Below are positions 24,571 through 35,164 of a DNA stretch of 64,000 nucleotides, piece by piece. Made by a program: the position numbers and the translations under genes. Source of the stretch: Pelobates cultripes (Eukaryota > Chordata > Amphibia > Anura > Pelobatidae); assembly GCA_933207985.1 (NCBI GenBank), contig OW240917.1, forward strand, positions 248,285,189 through 248,349,188. Reading direction: 5' to 3'. The notes beneath the pieces were generated by a model that saw only the letters and a list, made by a program, of their open reading frames with translations, was not told the DNA's origin and did not search any database. Numbering within the stretch: position 1 is the first letter of the stretch; each line of letters begins with the position of its first letter.

Positions 24571-24631
24571 TTTCTTCTGGTATTCCCCCGGATCCTAACT
24601 TTCATTCTTTGGTGTATGTCATCTAGAGCAG

Positions 24632-24757
24632 GAGTGCCCAAAAGGTAGATTTCCAGATGTTTAAAAACTACAGCTTCCATGATGCCTTGTCGTTCTAAAG
24701 GCATGCAAAGTATCATTGGAGTTGAAGTTCTACATCTGGGGATCTACCTTTTGTCCG
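24632..24757. repeat. Hairpin MITE, CATGATGC family
   Basis: GCCCAAAAGGTAGATTTCCA faces GGGGATCTACCTTTTGTCC; same family as 6268-6404 and 53104-53236. Confidence 0.8.
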
Positions 24758-25599
24758 TTGTCTTGGAAGAGGGCAGCTAATTATCTTCATCCAAACGTCC
24801 TCACACTGGTATATTATTCAGCATGTCTGAGGCCTGGTTGTCTGATAAAGTTGAATATGTGTCGCTGTGGTCCTCTGGACTGGAGCACGGTGTCTGTGTC
24901 CTTTAAATTTATTTTCGGAATATCTTGGGAGTACCTGGTGCTTGGACTTCTCACAATTTTTACTGGAAACTGTTCCAACAACTCTAGGTAGATTTAAGGG
25001 TATAAATTAAGGGTAGTTTTAGTCGGTTTAAAAGCATTCCGTCTGGGTCTGGAGGTCTGAAGAGACATCTCTCAAGTTTGGCTGCTAGCACAGCCCCCAT
25101 AGCACTATTATAACCATTGTACAAGCCCCAGCTGCTCAAGTTTAAGGATTAATTGTAGCAAGACAAATACACCTACAGATACTCCTGAGATACAGACAAT
25201 GAAAGCACAACTCAATTAGGTCAAGTTGTTCATACACTAATTTTAACTGCTTACATGTAATGTAAAGTTATAAGCTGTGAATTAGGTAAATAGTCTGAGA
25301 CATGCTGAAAGGCAGCAAGATTTGGTAATTTCTAATAAAATCAAAAGGATTTAAACAAGAAAGGTGCATTTTAACTTTCGCTTGTTTTCAAGTTTTTTTT
25401 ATCTTGCTTCTGGTTGTTATATTTTACCCAGTTAAATAATAATTTTATCTCTCTGCTTAGAAGGATTGAGCTAACTTTGGCGGAATCGAGCCTCTGATTA
25501 TACAAAATTGCAGCTTCAGCATAAACCACTGAACTATAAGCAATAGCAATATCAATCCTGGCCTGCCTGCTGTCTGCCAAGGGGGTTCAGTTATAGCTG
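24758..25599. other. Intergenic, nothing recognised
   Basis: The right edge may be the tail of the adjacent L1-like fragment; otherwise no feature. Confidence 0.35.
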
Positions 25600-25960
25600 T
25601 GGGGAATTCCTAGGGCATCAGCAGATGGCTGCCAAGGTTTGCCAACCTGGCACACTGCTAATTATTGCTGATTCGCAAGCATATGCCACAGGATAATGTA
25701 CTATTGTTATAAAATAATGAGGTAATTTGCGTAATTTAGCAAAGCGTGTCTTTGTGTGTAAGAGAAGTATTTCTACTGGATTCGATGTAGGTCGATGTCC
25801 GCTAGCTTCACCGATAAAGGGGAATAAATCATCCCAAAATTGTTTAATTGGGGGGCAATGCCACCAGATATGCAAGATTGTGCCCTTGTCAGCTCCTCAG
25901 CGCCAGCAAGTGTCAGGTTTACGTTACTTGTACTTGGATTAAACTTTATGTGACCAGCCG
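25600..25960 (-). pseudogene. L1/Tx1-like ORF2 C-terminal fragment
   Basis: The minus-strand translation contains HIWWHCPPIKQFWDDLFPFI, which matches the conserved HxWWxCP..xxFW motif near the end of L1-clade ORF2 proteins. The upstream frame is broken after a few tens of codons, and no endonuclease or reverse-transcriptase core is present. It is an old, decayed 3' fragment of a retrotransposon. Confidence 0.7.
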
Positions 25961-27129
25961 CCGTGCAGTTCTCTTGGCCTGCTCTCTTGTGAGTCGGATT
26001 TAGGGCAAGCACACTCTATACATATGCCCTGCAATTGAGTGCACCCACCCCCAGTTATCCCTATCCCTCACCTTGTTTGCTTATCTATGGTGGTAACAAT
26101 GTATAGAACACATTGCTAAATGTTGATACCGCTTATACGCTGTACCGACGGATTGATGCTTTGGGTTATACCATCTATTTTCACAGTTTTATTTAAAAAA
26201 AATAAATAATAATAATAATAATAATAAGCATTGCATTATATTCTGGTATATCACTAGGAGCTTTATTTTTAGTACATAAAGTGACCAAGCAAAATATTTT
26301 AATACACAGCTTTCATTCTAACCCTAACAAATTCAACCAGAGTAAAAGTGTCTCTATAGGGAGGAGTCAATGGTAATCCTGTTCCTTTAGCGCCATCTGG
26401 TGGTAAAAATATACTTGCTGGTCTGTGCAAGTAGTAGTCCAGGCTGGCCTGGAACTAATTTATATAGATCTCAGCCCACTCAAAACAGTGTTTTTTAAAA
26501 GAGCTTTTTAATGATGTGAACATTTTTGGCAAATCGGTTCCACCTGTGAGAGAATTAATATAACTTACTATATGATAATAAGACTGCATGCATGGATAGC
26601 TGGGCACCTTGGGAATTGTAGTCCACAGTAGTGTAGCTAGAGTAGGTATCCCTTATTTAAAGTGCAGCATTATATAGTTATATATAACAGCATTGTTAAG
26701 ACGGTGTCAATACCATTTTGTGACAGAGGCAGCCGGAAGCACCATTCGCAGCCTTTCCCAATAACAAGTCACTATTAGGCTGTAGAAGGGGGATCACAAT
26801 ACAATAATCTGCAAGAAAGACAGCAGGGATTATTACTGTAGTCCTTGTACTTATTTAGCAAGCTATTGTTTACTAAACTGTACTGCGTCTCCAAATCATA
26901 AATGATAGCTGTCACATGTCCTGTTTGCGCATGTTTATCAATCTTTGCAGGGCTCCAGGATACACGTGGCTTGTATGACATTCGTTTAATGTCATAGGGG
27001 TCAAGTTATGTACCGAACATAAAACTGATTAACTATAGTAGCACCTCATCACACTGATATAACTATACCCATGATTTGTATCTATGTATAAACATTTTAT
27101 TGTACAAAGTGTAACGAAAAATTGGCTTC
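25961..27129. other. Intergenic with an (AAT)n microsatellite
   Basis: (AAT)n at about 26201-26227. A short stretch near 26605-26630 (GGGAATTGTAGTCCAC) resembles half of a hairpin MITE. No gene seen. Confidence 0.45.
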
Positions 27130-27285
27130 AATGGGCTTATTCATTAATTTAAACTTTAAATTTAAACGGATTTTCAAAATTTAGGTTGAAATAGCTTAGT
27201 GCGAAAAAATCAGTTTCAATAATTTGGCCTAAAATGTGAAATTGGCTTGGAATCCTGACAATTCACAATCGGAAGATTCACACTG
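27130..27285. repeat. TTCACTAAA-type hairpin repeat, diverged
   Basis: GGGCTTATTCATTAATTTAA opens it, and ATTTAGGTTGAAATAGCT and TTTGGCCTAAAATGTGAAAT are the family's inner blocks. Confidence 0.55.
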
Positions 27286-27434
27286 TGAGAAATCATGTTA
27301 AAGGAAAATTAAAGAGATGGTATGTGCGCTGGGTTTCATTTAATAATAAGCTGACTATCACGTGACTTTCTAATGGAAATGGTTTACATTTTTGGAAATT
27401 TGATCTAAAGAATAGCATTGAGCAGTATTTATTT

Positions 27435-28450
27435 ATTTATTTTTTAATTCTTTATTTTTATTGTGCAAAAAAGAACAGGCTTGAAGGACCCCGATAGCGT
27501 TGACATGCGTTGCATTAACTTACAGGAAAAAACATTGCCATGACATGAGATAATTGCACATTTTTGACAAAAATAAACAAGCTAATCAATGTCTCAGGTG
27601 TAAATTATAAAGAAAACAGGTTAGGTAGACATGAGTGAATCGCTTTGTAGTTATCTGAAGCAATTATAAGCAGGGTCTAAATTAGGCTTTGTTCTGAGAC
27701 TACTGTGTCAGATATTATGACTTGTGAAACACAAATCTTAATCTTGGAACGTATGAAATGGTGTTAAACACTGGCTATACACATTGCAGAACTGGTTAAG
27801 GACACAAAATGTGAGCCTGCTTTATAGAGAAGTAGTGAGCAAGTGTCAATGGTGGTAACGTCCCTCAGGGAAGAAGTGAAGAGATAAAAATCCCATACCC
27901 ACTTGAAGAATAATTTAACCCCACTCAGCCTATGCCCTCCGGGCTTCCAGCCCAGCCACAGTTCCACCATTGGGGTTTAAACCCCAGTCGTGTAGGACCC
28001 CTTGAGATGAAAATATGGTGAAGGTGAAGTAGAGGCAGCTGTGGTGTCGGCCCCAGCGAGGGTCGTGCCTTATCCTGGCCTGCGCTGTGTCTTGATGCTC
28101 CTTGGCAAGGATTGTTTGCACGCAGGTGCCTGATTTGCCTCCACTGACGAGGTTAGGGTATCTTATGTACCTGCCGTTTAGGGGGACTCTCACAGGGTTC
28201 TTTCTGTGTCGAGGAAGTGGGTTGTCTAGTGGTCGGACGCATGGCAAGTACACGCCGGGCCTCCTCAGCAGAGTCCAGGCGATAGGCAAGTGTAGCTAGC
28301 CCGTTAGCCAACAAGCCATCCAGCTTTTCCTTGAGAGAAGGTTCAGGGCTGCACGTGGCGTCCGCCATTATGGGTGCAGTACGCTGCCTGCTACTGGAAC
28401 TCACCACTGCATCACAACTTCATGTGCATTAGCACGCTGAGGGACTGGCC
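27435..28450 (-). mobile_element. L1-like retroelement-derived block, minus orientation
   Basis: The left edge (TTCTTTATTTTTATTGTGCA) resembles the complement of a LINE/SINE tail. The right part is GC-rich and has two overlapping minus-strand frames (27930-28289 and 28153-28407); the latter contains an ATG-led MADATCSPEPSLKEKLDGLL segment. I recognise no enzymatic domain. An ORF1-like remnant or a non-autonomous derivative is the best guess. Confidence 0.35.
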
Positions 28451-28641
28451 GCCTAACTGTAATGGCTTACCTTGGTTGGGAGTCTGTAGCGCAGATATAT
28501 GCTCACCCTTGCAATTAAACACAGGCTACGGTGGTCAGGGAAGAACTCACCTGGCCTGTGAGTCTGTGCACAGGGGCTGTGCAGGATGATGCTCCAAGTC
28601 GCAGTACAGATACGGACATAAACAGGAGAATCGTCATGGGT

Positions 28642-28760
28642 AAGCCAAAGGTCAGTGGGTGCCAGAAATCAGGATAAACTTGTAGAGAGCCGAGGTCAGA
28701 GGATGCCAGAAGTCAGGATACACGAAATAACAAGCCAAGGTCAGGAATCAACAGGAGAAC
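28642..28760. repeat. 45-bp tandem repeat, about 2.6 copies
   Basis: AAGCCAAAGGTCAG at 28642, GAGCCGAGGTCAG at 28687 and AAGCCAAGGTCAG at 28732 are spaced exactly 45 bp, and TGCCAGAAATCAGGATA / TGCCAGAAGTCAGGATA recur at the same offset. Confidence 0.85.
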
Positions 28761-28952
28761 ACTGAAACACGAAACAGCAATACAGGAACCAGAGTCAATG
28801 AACTGACACTGCTCTCAGGGAGAGGCAGGGTCTTATACCTGGCTAATTGGTGATGAGCCACAGGTGAACCATGAGTGACAGGAGCAGTCTCAGATAATGT
28901 CCAGCCCCCAGTGCTGATACAAGACAAGATTAGATTTCAGGCAGTTAGTAGA

Positions 28953-29055
28953 GCTGTATAGTGGCTCAGAGGCAAAATAGCAGGTCCAGGACTGAAAAGT
29001 ACCCAGATTCAAATCCCTCATTGGGCACTTCTGGGGTGACCTTGTCTGGTAGTCT
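28953..29055 (+). mobile_element. tRNA-derived SINE head
   Basis: TATAGTGGCTCAGAGG (28957-28972) fits a pol III box A and AGATTCAAATCCC (29005-29017) fits a box B, at tRNA-like spacing. No cloverleaf with paired acceptor arms is obvious, so this is a SINE promoter and not a tRNA gene. The body and tail were not delimited. Confidence 0.55.
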
Positions 29056-30756
29056 GGATGTCGCAGTGAGAACCGTGACACTAACCCACATGTAGCCGCC
29101 AATCTTAGTCAGAAGCATGAATAAAGCTGGCGCCTGCCATCTCCAGGACACGTCAGCAGCGTGATTCAGCGTAGATTTTTAATAATTTAAGTTATTTTAG
29201 AGCTCCTACCTACGGAGCTCTCAAGATGTGCGACCAGTCAGCACGGCAGTTAGGCTCCGCCCCGAGCAGTATTTATTTTATGGAGCGAGAAAACACAATA
29301 TGTATATCATGCTGTCAGTTATCCTAGTTTCAAGGAATCTAATGCGCTGTGTTAGGTTTCTTGGAGTGGAAAGTCTACGACATTCCGGTAAAGTTTCTAT
29401 ATATATATGTAAAGGCAGTTAAGCTGTCACTGTGATTGCCTTGCCTGTACTGGGTGACTGAGGGTGCAGGCCAGTGGAGCAGGTGCTGAGCTGGGACCCG
29501 GCGCTTAATGAAGGCTCTTGGTGAACTTTGCCTTTAAAACAGTCCTTTTCCAAAACTACATATACAGTGCTGACTCTTTTAACATGTTCTCTATAGCAAT
29601 GCACAGCACCTGACACAGGCACAACAGCTGCTGCCTGAATGTTAAAAGCAAATACCTTGCATTGTACAGCATAGGACTAATTTGCGCTCTCTTAGTGCAT
29701 TCCCATAGAACAAAGCTATGCAAGCTGTCACAGAGTAACAAAACCCGTCTACACTGAGGCTTAGAACCGGTTTAGCCACAAAAGATGTATCAAAGTGAAG
29801 TCTCCACACCAGATCAGATCAAAGAACATCAACCGCATTCACCATCCACATGTAAAGGTGTAAATAAAGATAAAAACGTGCTTCAAACCAATTACAAGAT
29901 CACAGTCCGCCAAAATGTATTATTATTGCCCAGATGAAGGACATACCCTGTTTATGAGCTACATCCACGCAGAGACAGAAAGACAAGCTTACGGTCCCAA
30001 AATCGACTGACAGACATGCTGAAAACCCACGCCGAGGTAGTTATAGGAAAAGAGAGTATAAATTAGCACTAAATGCCTCTTTTGAAAAGCTGATAGGAAG
30101 GGTACCCCTCACATTTTATAATGGTTATCATATTTACAACTTTAAAATGTATAATTCTCCATAAAGTAAATGTATCATTTTATTTTAAATTAAAATGTTA
30201 GGTAGTGAGAGTTTCCTGCAAGGTATCTGCATTAAGCTTATCTTGGTTCCTTAAATGCTGTGATCCGTAAAAAAGATTATCCTTCCACCTAGCTCAGTGC
30301 TTGACTAACAGATACAGAGATAAGCTAATTACAATAATCGGGTTAAATACAAGCTCCTCGGAGAGATATAAAGAGAGTTTAAGGAACCAGCAGGAATTTA
30401 ATTTTGAGTAACAGAGGAGCGTAATTTTCTTTACTTCCCCTGGTGCTCAAATGGTTAATTTATAGATATAATAGTTCATATACAGAGCACAAACCTCCTA
30501 TTGATCCATGGAAAAATCTGATATCCATTTTGGCGTGAATTCGTTTCCCCCCCCACTTTTTTGGTAACACACATTGAAATCGAGTTGAGATTTTCACCTT
30601 CATTTGGACCAAGAGCAAAAATAGGTGAGATTATGAAGTTAAATTTAATTATGGTTCTGTCCGAGCTATGTGTTCTGATAAAGTACAGTTTCTTTTATAC
30701 TATCGTTTATTACCAGCATGTTTATTAGCAGATAGACATCAGGCATGTATACTAAC
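29056..30756. other. Intergenic, nothing recognised
   Basis: No exon or complete repeat. The segment 29060-29270 is GC-richer and may be repeat-derived. Confidence 0.4.
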
Positions 30757-31109
30757 CATGTATACTTGTCCATCTAGGGACAAATGACTTGGCTTGCAAT
30801 GAGGTTTCAGAGGTTAAGGAAGTTTTTAGTGTTTTTGCCAATGATATACGGCAGGTTGCTTCCACACTGTCATTCTCTGAAGTTCTGCCTGTGCATAACA
30901 CTCAGAACGACAGGCGGATGCGTATTAGGGACTTTAATTTGTGGCTTGGTGAATGGTGTCGGGAGCAAGGATTTGGCTTTATTTCTCATGGTAGCTCTGT
31001 TTGGAATGGAGATAAGCTGTACAAAAAAGATGGTTTGCATCTTTCTCAAAAGGGAACAAATGTTCTCAGTGAGCAGTTCAGAGGTTTTGCTAAGATGTAT
31101 TTAAACTAG
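30757..31109 (+). pseudogene. CR1-like ORF1, C-terminal esterase-domain remnant
   Basis: The frame read through 30789 gives VHLGTNDL, then about 100 residues ending with KDGLHLSQKGTNVLSEQFRG and a stop at 31107-31109. GTND and DGLHLSxxG fit conserved blocks of the SGNH/GDSL hydrolase fold that CR1 ORF1 proteins carry. The N-terminal part, including the block with the nucleophilic serine, is missing because of the 5' truncation, and an in-frame stop lies immediately upstream near 30749. Confidence 0.75.
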
Positions 31110-31126
31110 GAGGGGGGGGCAAAAGG

Positions 31127-31882
31127 GTGATAAAACATCAATCCAATTGTCCCCCAAAACAAGGACAGAAGGTGCCTGTAGCAAGTGTGTTAAAAAATGA
31201 TAAGTTTAGAGTCATGTCTACAAATGCTCGCAGTTTAGGGAATAAGATCCATGAACTTGTGGCAATAATGGCAACTGATAGTGTAGATTTAGTCGCTGTT
31301 ACTGAGACATGGTACAATGAGAAAAATGACTGGGACATAGCAATACCAGGGTACTCTTTATATAGGAAAGATAGAGAAGGCAAGAAAGGGGGAGGGGTGG
31401 CCTTGTATGTGAAGGATAGCATAAAATCTAGCCTAATAAAAGTTAGTGAGGCAAACATAGAGTCCGTTTGGGCTACGTTAGAATTTGGTAATCACACAGT
31501 AACTCGTGTAGGTGTGATTTATAGGCCCCCAGGACAAATTGAAGAGTTAGATAATCTACTAGTTGGGGAAATAGCTAAAATGACAATGAAGGGGGAAGTT
31601 ATCATCATGGGTGACTTTAATCTTCCTGATGTAAATTGGAAAACAAAATTAGCTACTTGTGCCAGGAGCACACATATTCTAAACTCCCTACTGGGATTGT
31701 CTCTAAAACAAGTTGTTGAGGAGCCAACTCGTAAAGAGGCCATACTAGATTTAGTGTTAACAAATGGAAATTTGGTATCAGATATTACTGTAGGTGAAAG
31801 TTTAGGATCCAGTGATCATCAGTCAGTGTGGTTTAATATAAGAACAGTGACTGAGTCACAACACACAAAAACAAAAGTTTAG
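31127..31882 (+). pseudogene. CR1-like ORF2, endonuclease domain
   Basis: An open frame of 251 codons carries the exonuclease-endonuclease-phosphatase signature of non-LTR elements: STNARSLGNK, VAVTETWYN, GGGVALYVK, VIYRPPG, IMGDFNLPDVNW and the terminal SSDHQSVWF, whose SDH histidine is catalytic in this family. The enzyme would nick target DNA to prime reverse transcription. The frame ends at an early stop at 31880-31882; the downstream protein continues in the frame one base earlier, which indicates a lost base near 31878. Confidence 0.9.
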
Positions 31883-32418
31883 ACTTTAGAAAAACAGACT
31901 TTTCTAAAATTAGAATATGGGTAGAGGAGTCATTATCAGACTGGAGCAATTTAAATGGAGTCCAAGAGAAATGGGATTATTTAAAAGTTGCACTATTGAA
32001 GGCAACAGAAAATTGCATTAGGCTTGTCAGTAAAAGCAAAAAATTCAAGAAACCACTGTGGTACTCCGCAGATGTGGCCAAAATAGTTAAAAACAAAAAG
32101 TTAGCATTTAGGAATTATAAAAAAAACCAGAGTGAGGGAGACAAAATGATCTATAAGATTAGGCAGAAAGAGGCTAAGCAAGTTATAAGAGCTTCCAAAT
32201 CACACACAGAAGAGAAAATAGCACAGTCAGTAAAAAAGGGGGACAAAACATTTTTTAGATACATAAATGAGAAAAGAAAAGTAAAACAAGGATTAGTTAG
32301 ATTAAAAACAAAAGAAGGAAGGTATGTAGAAGAGGATAAAGGTCAGGCTGACTGCCTCAATGAATATTTATTTACAGAAGAAAATGAAGGAAAGGGACCT
32401 CAGTTGAGAAAAGGATAA
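31883..32418 (+). pseudogene. CR1-like ORF2, linker between endonuclease and RT
   Basis: Lysine-rich linker sequence, open from upstream of the ATG at 31996 to 32418 in a frame different from both neighbours. It includes RKTDFSKIRIW just after the first break and KKPLWYSADVAKIVKNKK. It ends in a stop just after ENEGKGPQ; the reverse-transcriptase frame takes over around 32390-32400, again consistent with one missing base. Confidence 0.8.
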
Positions 32419-33962
32419 ATGAGTCATTTATTACACGTGAGTTTACAGAGGAAGAGGTTCTATTTCAACTGTCAAAAGTAAAGACAAATAAGTCAATGGG
32501 ACCTGATGGAATACACCCAAAGCTATTAAAAGAGCTTAGTGGTGTACTATCAAAACCATTAACAGATTTATTTAACCAATCATTGTTAACAGGAGTAGTC
32601 CCAGAAGATTGGAAGTTAGCGAATGTTGTGCCCATTTACAAGAAAGGTAACAAGAAAGGTAATAGGGAGGAGTCGGGCAACTATAGGCCAGTAAGCCTTA
32701 CTTCAGTAGTGGGGAAAGTGATGGAAACCATGTTAAAGGATAGGATTGATGAACATCTAAAAACACATGGATTTCAAGATCAGAGACAACATGGGTTTAC
32801 TTCAGGGAGATCATGCCAAACTAATCTTATTGATTTTTTTGATTGGGTAACTAAAACTATAGATCAGGGTGGTGCAGTAGACATTGCTTACCTAGATTTC
32901 AGTAAGGCTTTTGACACTGTTGCACATAGAAGGCTTATCAATAAACTGCAATCTTTAAGTTTGGATTCCAATATTGTTGAATGGGTAAGGCAGTGGCTGA
33001 GTGACAGGCAACAGAGGGTTGTAGTTAATGGAATATATTCGAAGCTTGGACTTGTCACCAGTGGGGTACCTCAGGGATCTGTACTTGGACCCATTCTCTT
33101 TAATATTTTTATTAGTGATATTGCAGAAGGTCTTGATGGTAAGGTATGTCTTTTTGCTGATGATACTAAGATATGTAACAGGGTTGATGTTCCAGGAGGG
33201 ATAAGCCAAATGACAAATGATTTAGGTAAACTAGAAAAATGGTCAGAATTGTGGCAACTGACATTTAATGTGGATAAGTGCAAGATAATGCATCTTGGAC
33301 GTAAAAACCCAAGGGCAGAGTACAGAATATTTGATAGAGTCCTAACCTCAACATATGAGGAAAGGGATTTAGGGGTGATTATTTCTGATGACTTAAAGGT
33401 AGGCAGACAATGTAATAGAGCAGCAGGAAATGCTAGCAGAATGCTTGGTTGTATAGGGAGAGGTATTAGCAGTAGAAAGAGGGAAGTGCTCATGCCATTG
33501 TACAGAACACTGGTGAGACCTCACTTGGAGTATTGTACACAGTACTGGAGACCGTATCTTCAGAAGGATATTGATACCTTAGAGAGGGTTCAGAGAAGGG
33601 CTACTAAACTGGTTCATGGATTGCGGGATAAAACTTACCAGGAAAGGTTAAAGGATCTTAACATGTATAGCTTGGAGGAAAGACGAGACAGGGGGGATAT
33701 GATAGAAACATTTAAATATATAAAGGGAATCAACACAGTAAAGGAGGAGACTATATTTAAAAGAAGAAAAACTACCACAACAAGAGGACATAATCTTAAA
33801 TTAGAGGGACAAAGGTTTAAAAATAATATCAGGAAGTATTACTTTACTGAGAGGGTAGTGGATGCATGGAATAGCCTTCCAGCTGAAGTGGTAGAGGTTA
33901 ACACAGTAAAGCAGTTTAAGCATGCATGGGATAGGCATAAGGCTATCCTAACTATAAGATAA
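32400..33962 (+). pseudogene. CR1-like ORF2, reverse-transcriptase domain
   Basis: Open for at least 488 codons from the first Met at 32496, with no internal stop. Motifs in order are MGPDGIHPKLLKEL, NYRPVSLTSVVGKVME, QHGFTSGRSC, AYLDFSKAFDTVAHRRL (first catalytic aspartate), GVPQGSVLGPILFNIFISDI and LFADDTKI (catalytic FADD), then the thumb and C-terminal region with RPHLEYCTQYW and AWNSLPAEVV. There is no RNase H domain, as expected for CR1. The domain itself looks intact although the full ORF2 is broken upstream. Confidence 0.93.
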
Positions 33963-34165
33963 GGCCAGGGACTAATGAAAGTTTTTAGAAAATTGGGCAG
34001 ACTAGATGGGCCGAATGGTTCTTATCTGCCGTCACATTCTATGTTTCTATGTTTCTATGTAACCATTTGGAACATTTTTGTATTTACTTTTATGACCTGT
34101 TATGACAACTACTGACATTCACTGTTTACATACGTAGAAATATTCCTAAAGAGTGTCACCCAACA

Positions 34166-34326
34166 ATGAACTATGAATTGTTGGAACCTGAATTTCAAAT
34201 TTTAGGCCAAAACAAAGGGACTTGCACAGTTCTCCAATACGTGTATGTTTCCAGTGTACCATTTTGGCCTAAAAGTATAACAATTGATGGCGAACAAATG
34301 ATAATTCATAGTTTAGTGAATAACTC
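34166..34326. repeat. TTCACTAAA hairpin repeat
   Basis: ATGAACTATGAATTGTTGG...AAATTTTAGGCC on the left mirrors TTTTGGCCTAAAA...ATAATTCATAGTTTAGTGAA on the right. Confidence 0.75.
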
Positions 34327-34351
34327 TGACAGGATATTCACAATCATATCA

Positions 34352-34421
34352 TTCGCGGAATACATTTCCCATGATGCCTTAAGACAGTCTGCGCATCATG
34401 GGAGATGTAGTTCGGAAACAA
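34352..34421. repeat. Short hairpin MITE
   Basis: ACATTTCCCATGATGC is mirrored by GCATCATGGGAGATGTAGT; 70 bp in all. Confidence 0.7.
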
Positions 34422-34752
34422 CTAGTGCCAAGGTTCCTATATATTTCCTTCAAATACCAAGTAAGGGACATATGGATTAAACCCAAAATAAAGAAAATTT
34501 TTACACCATTCTAGTTGTGAGTTTCGGATCAAGATAAATGGAGATTCTAAATACTTGTGTGTCATCAAGCTATAAGATGCCTGGTTATACATCTCTTATT
34601 AATTATAAAGACGACACATGATCACGAGTGGCTTCTAACACTTTCACACGATGAACTGAACTCATCGCATGCCGTGGTTCCATCTGTTACTGGGCACGTT
34701 TAGGATTACAGACTGGAGGATGCTTCGCATAGTTCCTAGAACATGATGTACC

Positions 34753-34761
34753 TCTATATAC
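34753..34761 (+). promoter_or_regulatory. Possible TATA box of the ABRA-like gene
   Basis: TCTATATACAG lies about 270 bp upstream of the ATG in otherwise unremarkable sequence with no intervening recognised exon. Position is plausible, but there is no start-site evidence. Confidence 0.25.
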
Positions 34762-35026
34762 AGCTCCTCGTCTGAGCAAGCTCAGATGAACGGTGACTGT
34801 GGCTGGCAATGCAAGAAGACAGAGAGATAGTGTTTGAATGAAGACTCAGCACCTCCAACTGCATTGAAAAAAATTATTAGAGGTGGTCAAACAGCAGCAA
34901 AGAATAAAACGTATAGAAAGGACAAGATAGTATTTTGACGATCAAACCTGAACAAATTGGTTACTTGATAAAAGATAAAAGAGTGGAGTTGTCTATTTTT
35001 GTTTGGAAGAACCAATAAAAGGTAAA

Positions 35027-35164
35027 ATGAGCTTCAGGCCTTGCAGACAGACTGGCAAGTCAGACAGTTCTATTCACAGCTATGAAGAAGACACAAGCTC
35101 TGAAGACATGAGTGATAACCAGTTATCTGAAGCCGAGGTTCGGAGGAAAGAAGTTCTGTCAAAG
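35027..35164 (+). CDS. ABRA-like coding exon 1
   Basis: 46 codons ending GTTCTGTCAAAG before GTAAAG. The acidic, serine-rich stretch DTSSEDMSDNQLSEAEVRR is unlike a conserved domain and may be regulatory. Confidence 0.85.

Larger units (their letters stand above)
30757..34060 (+). mobile_element. 5'-truncated CR1-like non-LTR retrotransposon
   Basis: In order it holds the end of an esterase-type ORF1, then ORF2 with an apurinic-type endonuclease and a reverse transcriptase, then a short 3' UTR ending in a repeated TTCTATG motif (34036-34059). That 3' terminal repeat resembles the ATTCTATG tail of chicken CR1. The ORF order and the protein motifs also fit the CR1 clade. The 5' end is lost just before the VHLGTNDL segment of ORF1. 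Two single-base frame changes in ORF2 make it non-functional. Near identity to the 3' part of the copy at 41537 implies a recently active family. Confidence 0.93.

Noticed and set aside
28957..29017. Functional tRNA gene
   Set aside because: Box A and box B are present, but no convincing acceptor-stem pairing or anticodon arm; better read as a SINE.
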